A stretch of DNA of 64,000 nt. Source: Paragonimus westermani. Lineage: Eukaryota; Platyhelminthes; Trematoda; Plagiorchiida; Troglotrematidae. A model generated the notes under the pieces. That model did no database searches. It was not told the origin of the DNA and was given only the letters and a program-made list of their open reading frames with translations. Position numbers and translations under genes: made by a program. The stretch is taken from contig QNGE01000987.1 in the NCBI GenBank assembly GCA_008508345.1, positions 127,719 to 191,718 on the forward strand. Reading direction: 5' to 3'. Of this stretch, positions 33,181 through 44,740 are shown in pieces. Every line of letters starts with the position of its first letter. Positions within the stretch are counted from its first letter, which is position 1.

Positions 33181-35269
33181 AACAGTTATACCAGTCCGTA
33201 TCTCGCAAAGTATCTAGTTCCAAATGCGAAAATACTCCAGCACAAAAAATTGAAACGCATTCATTTCGTGTTCTCAAATCCAATAAGATAAATACTCCGC
33301 CCCTGAGACCATACTTCTAAGGACGGTATACGTGAATCTCAGAATTAACGGTGTATGTGTTGTTGTCAACCAAATCATGCGAATGTAGGGCCCGGCCGAA
33401 GTCAAAGTAACCAAACATGGCCGGATTTAGTAAAATGGACAGTCAGATAAACGTTTTATGGACGCGCCTCAGGTTGTCCGAAGGCTTGCTTATCAATCTT
33501 TTATAGGTGGCTGCGCATAACAATGCAATACATCGACTGAGGTTTTGTGCGTGGCCTATACTGCTGTAAGCGAGCAAGGGAAAGAAAGAATATGCGCATG
33601 ACGCAGCTTATTACAGGTCCGGTTCAATGTAATCGGGAAGACGTGTTCAGGGAAGTTGAGCAGTTTGCAACAACACGCCTATATCACTCAAAAGTGCCAG
33701 TCGGAATATTTTAGCCGTCTAACGTCCTGAGGATATGTGGGACGTGGAGACCTTGCCTGTCATCCTGACGATGGTCTCCCTATTCCTGTTTAACAGAAAT
33801 GGAACGTTTATGCAAGATGCAGAGTCCAGTGATGTAGCCGTTACAGCGGTGCAATCTCAAGTCATCAGAATGCTAAGTCGTGATCTTCTCAACCGGTCAT
33901 AGTTTGGATAGCTGAACCACAGAGGATGGTATAAATCATTGAAAGTTACTGGCCCTAGTTGATCTCTCAGGGCATTTCCAACCACATTTATCAGGTACAA
34001 CATCACTAGTGATGCAACTTTCCAGTCACTTTATCGGCTTTGAAATTTTGCGTACCCAAAGGTCACGCTACATGTCCGGCGGAAAGATTACAAGGGCGCA
34101 ACTTTGTCAGTGACAACCAATATGGCTTACATCAAGGAAATTCGGATGTATTGTGCCTTATAGAACATTGGCCTGCCGCTCGTTACCTGGAAGATGATGA
34201 TGCTTGCGATTTTTCAGACAGCATACACTGACCAAGGTTAGGCGGTAAAATCGTGGAAAACAGTTGCTATCCACCAGAGCCATTGGAGACTAGAAACCAA
34301 TGTAAACGTGATGGAAGCATGCGCGTCTTGCTAGACATGTTTTACAAAAATGTTATATGGCAGCTCCTCCAACCTTACAAAAAATCATTATGGAAAATCC
34401 ACATTGATGAGTGAGCATAAATATGATAGAAATTTTTCCAATATCCAAGGCAGGAGATCGTCGGCTCATGTTTTACCTGGAAAACTTAACAGAGTGATCT
34501 GGAGCAACATGTGAGGAATGACAAACTGCATGATCTGTGGCGTCTACTTCGTCACCTAATGGATGACTCATTTTGAGGCAATCACCATGTTTTACCCATA
34601 TTAAAGCGTAGCTCGCGAACGTCAGCGGTTGGAGAAAACGCGCTACTTTCTCACAGTAAAGGGAATTATTGGGTTCTATCGGTCAAAAAGTAACTGGATG
34701 GTAGGTGTTAACCAACAGTACAATGAAGCCCTCACTTCATTCATCGTTGGGGCGACATTACATGAAAAGCCGTCTTGACAGTTTGTGGCCAACAGTCGCC
34801 ATTTCCCAGGGATGTGTGTAGAATTCTCAACTTCGCCTAAACAAGCACTTTGATCAGCGCATTCTCGTCATGAGTGTCAAATCCTTATCATCGCCTGGTT
34901 GCGTCGATTAAACCATGGTGCTATGGAATTAACAAAGCTTCTCTGCTAGCAAATAGACCACGTGGACTATTCACTGCGCACCTACCAGCGGCTCAGTTCA
35001 CTTGAGACTGTCAGCCCATCCCGCCGGATATCTTTACTGTGTGTTATAATCACTTCAAATTAGTACAAAATACCGTTAGCTGTGAATGACGTGGCAAACA
35101 ACTGCCAACAGTGTATTCCAGCAGTCCACTAGGGAGCGGGTATTCCGGAAGAAAGGGAGTCAGAGAGAGCACTAATGAGTGCGATCACTAAGGGTGGTGC
35201 CAGCTTGGGGAGAAAACGGTTGTTAGGTCACGGGAATCATGGCAACCGCTCCAGAGTAAAACAATTTTC
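33181..35269. other. No confidently recognisable gene
   Basis: The upstream reverse transcriptase of Gypsy-E would be expected on the minus strand here, but it is not readable. A short plus-strand run at 34,040-34,231 contains VSDNQYGLHQGNS, loosely like the QxGFRxGxS motif of reverse transcriptases. It is too short to assign. Confidence 0.3.
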
Positions 35270-35500
35270 AAATTAGTAGCATATCACCGGCACAAGACGT
35301 CGACGGACGAGCGATAAGAAGAACAGGTTGTACAGCGGGACGGTAAGTGAATCATGACGTGAGTCATATGTTCCAGTGCGCACAGAATCTGTTGGTTTTC
35401 CTAACCGTTCAAACAAACGCACAAGCACGTGCGAACTCTTGCAACGGAGAGCGTACAACTGATCACTGAAACCCAACCACAGTGATTGATAACTGCGGCA
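35270..35500 (-). repeat. Dispersed repeat R, copy 1
   Basis: This segment of about 230 bp matches 43,240-43,485 across its length at moderate identity, in the same orientation. Shared words include GTGGGTCATACGTTCGAGT-like and GCACAAGCACGTGCGAAC-like blocks. On the minus strand, copy 2 ends in a (GAT/AAT)n tail, which suggests the 3' end of a short non-LTR element read leftward. The central GTTCGAGTGC-type block resembles an RNA polymerase III B box, but no clear A box is seen. Confidence 0.55.
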
Positions 35501-36190
35501 CCTATAAAGCTACACTCGGAAGATGACCAAACAATCGACTTTGCGACGCATGTGTGTTTTATTTAACCAAAAATTCCAACATGAGCATAAATGGACTAAT
35601 GTGCTGCTGCCGGGAAACTCATGTCAGCGGTAGGTCGGAGGAGAGAGTGCTACAATGAGGATGGTGGGAAACCGATCGCTTCGAGGATTATTAAGCATGG
35701 ATAAATGGAGGGGAGCTGAAGCACTGAATTCGAAGCTGACCCTGATTCGTTAGAATACTTTGCTGATTTGTACTATGCACCTAGTAAGATCATAACCCTG
35801 ATTGCACTTATCGTGATTAGAGAGTTCTCAAGTTACTGGTGGACTTGAAAGTATTCGTTTGCTTTTCTCCAAACACGGTCTTGTCTTCGCCCTTCATAAG
35901 TGATGAACAATTAACTTGTAGTACACTAAACGTGCCGCGTCAACAGATGAAAAGCAATATGCCCACCATCATCCGCTGTGGCTGCGCTGGAACAATAAAG
36001 TTTCCTCCAGTGACGGGTGGTTTGTTCGCGAAAGCCGTTTCGAGTGAGTCATCCAAAGCTGCCCGAGTAAGGTAGTGCAGCAACAACTACTAGATTGTAC
36101 AGGCGTCAAAGTAGGATGCAAATCACACTCTCCTCCTTAACTCTCGGTCGCCTTTGTCCTGATGGAATTCCATCGCTGAAGTTGACAAGC
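35501..36190. other. No recognisable gene
   Basis: A plus-strand open run at 35,839-36,075 (78 codons) has no recognisable domain. Confidence 0.35.
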
Positions 36191-36508
36191 CTACACCGAG
36201 ACACGTTTTGTCTGGTGATCTGCTGCTGACTGCGATTCAGTTCTCACATCAGGTACCCCGATGAATGCTGGTTCTAATTTGACTACAGATATAACTGCAA
36301 GCTTAGAGCTGAACTCCGATACAAACGTTTTATCGTACTGTCTGAGAACTCGAGGCGGATCTGTGCACCGTGGCTGCAAAGGTCGACTGAGAGCAACAGC
36401 GCTACTCAAAACGTGGGAATAGGTTGACAGACGGTGATTGACTGGACTGGTGTTGTCTTTCTCCGAAGTGGGATCAATCGAGTTATTCGCACGCACTAGG
36501 CCTATCAC
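36191..36508 (-). pseudogene. Gypsy-A integrase C-terminal region
   Basis: The frame reads QYDKTFVSEFSSKLAVISVVKLEPAF and then DVRTESQSA. It matches the segment in this Gypsy group that follows the integrase core (the LRLPGE... region with FV..F...(M/L)..L.P.P and H...). The core itself, between 36,510 and 37,000, is not readable by eye. This is a decayed coding fragment. Confidence 0.45.
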
Positions 36509-37020
36509 TTGCCATAATCGGCGAAGTCAACGAACCCTGATACTCGTGCAGCAACCTTTCTCGAAGTGAACGCAATAATCATCCATATACTGATTAAGAG
36601 TGAGCGATGTGCCTATCGACCTTCAGCGTGTTTGGGATACCCAAGGAGGTTAATGGCAGAACAGCACTTCACAAAGAGTAGTTGGTGGTGCAAAATTCGA
36701 TATATTCCAGGGCGCTGAGAAGCATCGGGCGGGCTAACACAAGATGCGACAACCGGTCAGTGACCAACAGAACAAGGCGAACAAACTGGGCGAGCCGAAT
36801 TTCTAAATATGTTCATGCGACAATTTTGGGGGAGCGGTTTGGAATAGTTGTGTCTCCCGAATGAAGCGCGAATCAGCCTAGAACTGTTGAGACATAATTA
36901 TGCCCATTGCGGAGTTTGGGCTGTGCCTACCCACACATAATGAATACTTTCGTCAGGGGCTGGGAAACAGTCCAAACCTGCAGTCACATGGCGGAGAATG
37001 TTAAACTGTTGACACCGCTT

Positions 37021-37647
37021 TCAAGCCTCGGGTGAGGTACGCGTGTGGCGATTGACATTGCACCGGATGAAACGTTCCGTAGCTGTCTTGATTGGTGATA
37101 CTATGCGCAGATGAGACACGCCGTGCAAAGTTTTGAAAATTTGGTGGTGGATGGCTAACAGATTAAACTGAGGACCGATACTTGGTGGGAGTTTACGAAT
37201 CAGAATTCCTTCGTACGGATACATGAGGGAGTGCCCTAGTTTGATGGCATACGACCGACGGAGTTGTTCAATCTCTGAACAGTTGACGTTATTTGCCGCC
37301 ATCGCTGTGAGATAAACTGATATGTCTGTCATGCCCCAAGCCGACCTAATGAGCGATAGAGCAGTGGCGACTGGGCTCGAGATACTTAGAGGTTTACGGA
37401 CTTCTCTTAGGAACTGAGCAATATGATCCGGTTTTCGGGTCTCCCTGAAGAAGCACCCTTTTAGTGCTGAGTGTATGGCATGTATTAATGGCTGATGTTC
37501 CGTGTAGACGATGAAACGCTTGTCTTTAAGGATGCCGAAAATGGTGAATGCTAAGATATACCGCCGGAGGTTCTTTTCGGAGAGCGCTGTGCCGCAAATG
37601 AGTTGGTCGCAAACGCTTAGAAGAGACCAGCGAGCATTAGTCGCCAT
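37021..37647 (-). pseudogene. Gypsy-A RNase H and integrase zinc-binding region
   Basis: This is a 208-codon open frame. The RNase H part reads YILAFTIFGILKDKRFIVYTEHQPLI, corresponding to the core A..(H)F...(L/I).(D/G)..F.(I/V).TDH(K/Q)PL, with the catalytic aspartate replaced by glutamate (TEH). It continues RETRKPDHIAQFLREVR (usually R..R...YI..F...I.(H/Y)). The end of the frame reads LHGVSHLRIVSPIKTATERF, matching the H...(S)H.G...(T)...(L/I)..R(F/Y) zinc-binding segment of the integrase, followed by the NRHTRT linker. The frame is long for a dead element but carries catalytic loss. Confidence 0.7.
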
Positions 37648-39123
37648 CGGGTTGATGCAAGACCACCGCTGAAGGAGAAGGCGAATGTAGCAGAGAGCTG
37701 AATAAATACAACTCGTACTACTGCTACAAATAAAAGTGGGCGCACCCCACCTCCGGGTAGGTCGGCGGGTGGTTGACTTAGATATGCACAGTTAGGAATG
37801 AGGCGGTGATAATAATTTATTGATTGAATTGTCCGGAGGATGTAGGTTACAGACAGTAAACCTTTGTTTGCACTTCGTCAGAGGGACTTTAACTTCCGTT
37901 TATACATACATTGGGTCTGAGGTTTCTCAGCAAGACACATCAAACAAGCGTTCAATCAGAAGGACTGTCAACCAGTGACTTGCCAAGCGGGTGAACAAAA
38001 GCGGATGTGCTCAACGTTCTATTTCGACCAGCCAGCGACCAACATGATGTCCGGCTTGCGGCAGTTACCATGAATAAAACAGCCTTGTCAAAGTCCAACG
38101 ATGTGTGCAAAATCCCAAATAATCCTAGTAACTTCATAAGTGGCGTCATCGGAGTTCCCAAGCGGACTTTCGAAACTTAGTTGTAAGCAAATGCTATACC
38201 GATTTCAACGGTTACCTGTTTCTCTACTTACCATCAGTTTCTCACTATAGATAATTAGACACCTATCGCCAGTTGCCATTTTGTCTAACGCATAATAATA
38301 ATCACAGGATTCCAGTCTTTTTCGGTCATTTTATGCACCACGAGCAAAAGATACGCCTGTGGGCTGTTGGGCAGACGGACAACGTTAAGACTTGACTCGG
38401 ACAGCTGCAGCTTGGCTTATAGATACGTAAGGAATTTGCAGCATGTGGGTGGTGTATGACTTGGTGTGATGGAAATCTCCAAAATTAAGTGCGAACTATT
38501 TACACCGCCCAGTTGGTTCAGTGAATTCTGACTCCACCCTAACTGAGAAGTTCCTGATCTGCTGGTCAACGACCGAAGTTAACAGGACAGTTACTGGGTA
38601 TTTAACTGGAACGTTTTAGATGCTTGAACATTATTCACACAGGGTTGCGTTTGAGCACTTGTATAAGATCCATAGGTCGTGTTCAACCTCGTTGTGTTCA
38701 ACATTCTAGGTTCAAAAACTCCACGGTCAGAATGCCAACTCCCGCGTAGACAAAGATGTGCGCTACCTAGAAGCTTTAATAATAGATAAACTCGGATCTA
38801 GTGCTTCATTGCAAAGTGGGCAAGCCAAAAAGCTTATATCGGTGCTGGAACTATGGACAAATATGGATGGCGTTCGACTTGAATCTTCCAGTTTGTCGCA
38901 GCCGGGTGGAGTGAGCAACTGCGAACTGGTGGTCTTTGTGTGACAGTGTGGTGTACAATATCGGTTGTCACTGTGGGTAGTTCGTTAGTCGGTTAGATCG
39001 GCTGCAAGAGTTTGGGTAGAAGGTTTGCATGAAGCCCAAAATCTACTGGGTTATATTGCATCAAAATGGACACAGCCATGTGTGATGGTTGACCTCAAGC
39101 CTATAGTTCACTCAAGGTACCGG

Positions 39124-39456
39124 TTAGACACAACTCGTGCGTGCCACGGACGAGTCCAAATGTCCGAGTAATTTGACGGCGGTGGAGGGGAGAGGAGTAA
39201 CTGCTACAGAGACAATGCGACAAAAACCACTGCGGTGAATAGGGTCCAGGCAGAACAAACCACTACCGAATGCCTTACAGAGCGCATCATATGTGGTTAG
39301 GTGTGCAGTGCTTGATTCTGGCCGCGGTTTTGTTGTAGAATGTTCGACGATGCTAGGTTCTACTCCCGTAACGATTAGGAAGTATATTCTGGAGGCCACA
39401 ACTTTCAGGGAGAAAGGACGGGTGATGTGCGTCTGGCCCGTAGCTGTCGCCTCCAA
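39124..39456 (-). pseudogene. Gypsy-A protease
   Basis: The frame shows SRIYFLIVTGVEPSIVEHST, matching R(F/Y)LVDTGA(E/D)(V/I)SV(V/L)P in Gypsy proteases. Here DTG has become VTG, so the catalytic aspartate is lost. It then reads TTYDALCKAFGSGLFCLDPIH and later VAVTPLPSTAVKLLGHLDSSV, the region usually read as (I/V)..TYG...(L)...(L)(G/D)....(F/W).(F)..(A)D(V)...(I)(L)G.D(F)L. The polyprotein would be cleaved by this enzyme; this copy is inactive. Confidence 0.6.
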
Positions 39457-40499
39457 AACGTGCGGGCCATTTAAGTTAAACCCTGGATACCTCGGCAGCT
39501 ACGTGACGTTCGGTATCGTCTAGTGTTTCTACGGTACAAACGCTGCAAACGCTGCTGGCCAAAATGCTGGCCGGTGATCGGGCACGTGTCAGAGAAGTTT
39601 CGAATGGCGACCTGGGCAGTTGAGTGCTGGCACGAGGATCAGCCAGTTCATGTAGCGACTAAGAAACTTTGGTGTCTGGTCCGAAAGAATATGTTCGCGG
39701 TGGTTGTTGGTTCGTATGCATTGGGTCCTTACTTCGGCGTTCCTTGTGATCGGAGAACTACGCGGAGGGCCTTGTCTGGTTATAAATTACCCAATCAGCA
39801 TTGAAAGCGTAGCGCTGTGAAATCGTTTAGGTATTGCTGAGGTTGCCATTTTACCCAACGGACATAACGGTAGCACGGAAAACAGTTCATGTGTACACCC
39901 GGAAAGTCGTTAAGTTCACAACTTTTGCAGGGGAGACTAGCAACTTTGAGTTGTTAACCGCATAGCTCGAAAATGAACTGTCTTCTTCTTGTTCCCGAAC
40001 TGCAGCGTGTGAATCATTCGTTCGGGCATCATTGTCTAGAAGAGCTGCGTTCCTCCAAGAATTGTCTGTTTAACAAGCCCGTAATGATCACCTGGTGAGC
40101 CCCGTAAGATACTGCTAACCTGTTCTGACTGCACGCAGGAAGGCGTAACATAGACCGAAGAAACTTTCCCGGATCGTCTATTTCGCCTCGTTTGCTAAAC
40201 TCCAATTGTGACACGGCGAACAAGTATGAAGCAATATTTTCAAAACCAACTACCGCTAGCGTGACTAATGATAGGGAATATCGAAACTGCCTTAATATCT
40301 ATAGCTAATGAAGATGGTTGAGCGGGATATGATGTGAACGATACGAATGTGTGTCGCGGGCACCCCAAACTTAACATGTTTGAAAACAAGGCTCACTGAA
40401 CTCAAATATTCAACACAGCACACTGGATAAATAGAATAACCGGTTTGTAAGGTCAAGCGAAACGCGACAACCGGTCGCTAACAGAGCCATTCACCCTAA

Positions 40500-41930
40500 G
40501 GCATTCACCCTGTTGATCTAAAATACGGATGGGAGGACATCCCTCGACTTCTGCTTAAAATTTATACACTTTCTCTAACATCAGGTTCCTTCCCTCTTCA
40601 GTGGAAAACTCTACAATTAAGCCCCGCTATAAAAGTGTTTCGCGACATGAAGTCAGCCATTATCGTCTCATTAACCATGCTTCAATTTGTTCTAGGGTGC
40701 TGGAAAGGATGATAAAATGCCGCATGGTCGAAGTTTTGTTATCACAAAACCTAATAAACCACTCCCAGCATGGTTTTCTCAACAAGCGTTCTTGCGTGAC
40801 ATGCCAGCTAGAATTTCTCAATCATGTGACAGAATCTACTGACCCGGCTGAGACGATTATTATCATACTGTTGGACATGGCGAAAGCTTTCGATCATGTG
40901 CCTCATAAGCGTCTTCTGCCCAAAATAGCATCCTTTGGTATACGTGATCCATTGCTTAGCTTGTTTTTGTCATACCTTGCAGGCCGCACACAGACAGTGA
41001 ATATAGGAGACAATAGCTTAACGCCCGGACCAGTTACTAGGGGGGTGATACAAGGAAGTGTTCCGGGACCGTTACTCCTTCTCCTATATATAAACGATAT
41101 ATGTCAATTTATCAAGCATGGCAAACTATTCCTATTCGCTGACGATACCAAACTTGTTTACAGCTTCCCTCCTGGCAATCTAAATCCATGTTCTGAAAAT
41201 ATACGGAAGAACCTCACGTCATTAGAGATTTGGTGTCAAACTGGGCTGATGAAATTTTCACCCAATAAATCCACTATGGTTGTGCATGGTTGTCGCGTAC
41301 CAGATGGCTCTATAAAGCTGGACGGTCACAGCATATCAATCGCCAACTCAGTGCGTGACCTGCGTTTGCGCTACACAAACTCATCCAAATTCGCAGAATA
41401 AATATCTTTCCTAGTCGCTAAAATCAGACGGGCGATAGGTTATATCAAGAACTCATTCCTCTTACCTGCTTCACGGTCACGCCTTTACAAACTATATGTA
41501 CGACCCCAGTATGATTACTGCACGTTCATATATGGCCATCTGCACAAGTCTGATAGGCTAACTCTGAAAGCCTCCAACGTGCATTCACGAAGGGCTTATT
41601 TGGTTATCCGTCTTCTCTGAGCTACAGAGAACGCTGCCGGACGCTGGCACTCGACCCTCACTGGTTACGGCGACTCAAGCTAAACCTTTCACTCATGTAT
41701 TATTTGGTCTATGGCAGTAAATTCGCCGTCGGCTTCGCGACTAACTTACAACACAGGCTGAATTATGACCTCGGAAAAAGGGACTTCACCTTGGCATCCC
41801 TCAAATCTCGGGAAAGACTGCGTTCAAATTATTTCTTATTAAAATATTCCTACATTTGGAACAAACTCCCGTGTGCAATTAAGCCTAGTAAGAATATACA
41901 CTAATTCAAACGAAACTTAGAAACTTTTTA
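40500..41930 (+). mobile_element. LINE-d: CR1/Jockey-like non-LTR retrotransposon fragment
   Basis: A 5'-truncated copy beginning inside the reverse transcriptase. It holds the longest intact LINE polymerase frame in the window (40,601-41,401, 266 codons) and the C-terminal region to about 41,904. It is the same family as LINE-a. The endonuclease and ORF1 are missing, as is usual for LINEs that failed to complete reverse transcription. The 3' end after 41,905 is not clearly defined. Confidence 0.85.
40601..41401 (+). pseudogene. LINE-d reverse transcriptase fragment
   Basis: The frame shows, in order: SICSRVLERMIK, HGFLNKRSCVTCQLEFLNHV, LLDMAKAFDHVPHKRLL, GVIQGSVPGPLLLLLYIND and LFADDTKLVYSFP. 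These are the standard polymerase motifs in the right order. Both catalytic sites (the aspartate in LLDMAKAFD and the FADD box) are intact. The G.VLGP motif reads GSVPGP. A stop at 41,401 ends the frame, and the homology to LINE-a continues in other frames (K..A..RI.....L...SRL.LYK.YVRP..(Y)D at about 41,415-41,515, WNKLP at 41,858). The start codon at 40,601 is a default and not biological. Confidence 0.85.
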
Positions 41931-43211
41931 ACAATGACGAACGTCATGTTTATTTTGAAGCTCTAGTCGTCTGAGGACGCTATCTTCGTAACCGGACCGT
42001 TCTGCGTGATATTAAGTCACGCACCCCTCAAACCGATCAAAACTACCAGCTTCAGGATAGATGTTTTACCTTTTGACTTGCCAGTGAACAAGAAAACATG
42101 TCTATAGTCAACACATATAGATGTCAATACACGTACCCGTTAGTAACAACTCAGTCATCCTGGTACACTCTCATCCCGTAATTATTGATAGCTTGTGTGT
42201 CTGAGTTGTCAACCACCATGCGAAAGCTGGACATGCTAAAATCGTTCAAAAAACTCGAACCGTTCTTCTCATGACTGCATAGTAACCTCGAGTCGCAAGT
42301 GTTCTCTTTTCTCCCCTGATAGACCACTCGGTAACCTCTCGGGATTGTCAAACATTCACCTCATTCTATATACCGTCTGTACAAAGATAATTGACAGCTA
42401 AATTTGGCAACAATCGTACACTAGGAATAGCTTATAATCGATCTCCTTTCGCGTTATTCAATAGCAGATGTTCGCATGTGGTATATATTTTATCAACCAA
42501 CACAATGCTATTAACATCACGTAGAAGGTTATTCCAGAATATCACTCGTTCAATTGTCCGTCATATCTTACATAGTCAGTTTAACGTTACCCCGTTTGTC
42601 GCATGATTCCGCTATCCACTTTTGGTTTCACTGACGTATCCCGCGCGAGAAAACATCCCACCCCTCCCGGACACTTGAAATTCTTCAATGGTTGAGCATA
42701 TCGCGAGCTCCTCGAAATTCTTCGGAATTTGAGCAAAGAATAACGTCAAGTCAAGAGGCCCATGCGTTCTCCGCAAAAGTATATGCACCCCCACCTCGCC
42801 CACATCACTAAAACATTTTCTGCACATTTTTCGGGATTATCTGCATTGAGTAATGATCAAATTCTTCGCCAATGCACCCTCTCCATCCTCCAAACACAGT
42901 TTGCTTGGCACGACCTTGAGCATCAGGCCAGCGATCACCTTATGGAGTCTCAATTAATGTGACAAATCAATTTTTTATCGAATTGAGCAGACCCCAAGCA
43001 CCATCTTCTCAGAACTATGAAGCTTGAAGTTTTCCGCCCAAACTTGAATTATCCCTTCATATAATGTCTGTTTTTGTCTGTTTTGTTGCTCTACTCACGC
43101 AGCTAACTCGTTGCACAATTTTCATATTTGTTCTTCAAATATGTGTATGCTTACAAATCACTACCTTGATCACGCTCTCCTGAGTGCGTTTCTCACAAAT
43201 CCGTTGAGAAA
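41931..43211. other. No recognisable gene
   Basis: Nothing readable on either strand beyond the LINE-d end. Open runs of 65-75 codons show no domain. Confidence 0.35.
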
Positions 43212-43485
43212 TATACCATTATTACTATTATCATCATAATCAAATAAGAAGTAGATCGCCGGCACACGAATTTGACGGAAGATTGGGAGAGAGCAACAAA
43301 AAGTGCAGGTAACACAGCTGGGATATAACCGAGCTCACAATGTGGGTCATACGTTCGAGTGCGCGGAGCCCCTGTTGCTATACCTGCGCGTTCAACCGAA
43401 TGCATGAGCACATGCAAACATTCGCAACAGGGGTGATATACGTGATAATTGAGGTTCAAGCACTGAAAGTGATACGTAACTATGG
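43212..43485 (-). repeat. Dispersed repeat R, copy 2, with ATT/GAT-rich tail
   Basis: This is the second copy of the repeat at 35,270. Its left margin (43,212-43,245) is a run of ATT/ATC triplets, read on the minus strand as a (GAT/AAT)n tail, typical of the 3' end of a CR1/RTE-type LINE or a SINE that borrows its tail. The centre has GGGTCATACGTTCGAGTGCG. The two copies are moderately diverged, so neither is recent. Confidence 0.6.
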
Positions 43486-44539
43486 TTGCTGCAGAGTGTC
43501 TTAGAGAGGAAACCGTTTTGAAAACTATTGGGCTAGAAACTGTGCGCGCCTATTCCAGCTCTTTACTTTCATACTTAGTAATGTTCCCAAATAAGTGTAA
43601 ATATTCTTGAACATTATCTTCCATGAATATGTACTCACTCCTAGTTGACGGGCCGTTATGCAATTAAGAACTCACGGTCTAATGCCATGATTGTTTCCCT
43701 CGTTACCACATTTGTATCTACTCTTGTAACTTGATGACGTGTGTTGATTGGGGTGTAGGAATATCAGCGATTGGGTTCTTAGCAGACATTCCATTGAACG
43801 CCGTTCCAAAAGGGAAACGTACATTTTGAAACGAATCCTGCTTTTAAAAATAATGTTTCTCAAACTATCAGAAGCGAAGTTTCCGACAGAGTACTTAGTT
43901 TACCAATTGTAATTGAATATCGTTGATGAGAAAACTGAAATACACCTAATAAGTGCCAAAGTATGAGTTCGATGATGGAATAATTTCCCGCTATTTTTGC
44001 GAGGACAACCCACTATAGACGTGCTAAATTTACAGGCCCTGTGAGTGCGCTCACTGCAATTTTCAAGGTGAAACACGTGATCTCTCGGCCTGAGTACAAT
44101 CATTATTACGGCGTTTTGAAGGTATCGCCGGGATGAAACTATACGACCATACGAGATTGGCAGTGTATTCTTAAAAGAATATCAACATATTTGACTGTTG
44201 TACATATATGGCAACACTTTCAGCTTACCTGTCTATTCCATACCCGCACTTGTTCTCGCTTTAGAGGGATTTCAGGTAGATATTGCTCGACGAACAATTA
44301 CAATTGACGGTATCATGGAATTGCTAATAGTTGTAATTTACAGTATCGTTTGGTTGCTTCCACCTTCGGTGCGCGTAGAACGACCTGGAAATGAGTACCA
44401 TGTTCCGTTCTGTAATCGAGAAATTTTAGAAGCAAATTCTGTTCACTCTGCTACATTTTTTCTGATTCAACTGAGGTCAGATGGCGTTCATATTGTAACG
44501 TGAAGCGGAAACCAGCACGCGTGCATGGAGTGAAGTTGA
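43486..44539. other. No recognisable gene
   Basis: A plus-strand run at 44,198-44,503 (101 codons) with a hydrophobic middle has no family I recognise. It directly precedes repeat S copy 1. Confidence 0.3.
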
Positions 44540-44740
44540 ACAGTGTAACGGAGCGTGCTGCGGTGTTTTTGGTGCCATTTTAGTTGTTCGTGTGAGCCAC
44601 GTTCGTGGTTTAATGGCTTTCTGGCTCATGCTTGTTCATGTTGTTTTCTTCTCCAGAACTGTTGTGACCCGCCCTTCTAAAGCACGCCGACCTCTTGTGC
44701 CTGCAAGTTGCTACAAAGTCGGTCCACAAGTGCTATTAGC
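44540..44740 (+). repeat. Repeat S, copy 1, with intron-like segment at 44,592-44,656
   Basis: This is one of four copies of a repeat of about 200 bp (others at 48,850-49,072 and, in the tandem unit, 62,058-62,207 and 62,735-62,884, all three in the opposite orientation). It starts near GTGTAACGGAGCGTGCTGC. The internal segment 44,592-44,656 is 65 nt, starts GTGAGC and ends TTTTCTTCTCCAG, which are good 5' and 3' splice-site forms. See the finding on this family. Confidence 0.65.

Larger units (their letters stand above)
36191..40223 (-). mobile_element. Gypsy-A: decayed Gypsy LTR retrotransposon
   Basis: Minus-strand pieces read protease (39,456-39,124), RNase H and integrase zinc finger (37,647-37,021) and the integrase C-terminal region (36,508-36,191). 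The gag at 40,223-40,029 is uncertain (FAVSQLEFSKRGEID resembles the WF...E.QF..R(G)I gag start). The stretch 37,650-39,120 should hold the reverse transcriptase, but I cannot recognise it; it contains a LINE-type (TAA)n terminus at 38,289-38,301, so part may have been replaced. No LTRs of its own were found. The order and strand of the recognised pieces fit one element. Confidence 0.55.
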
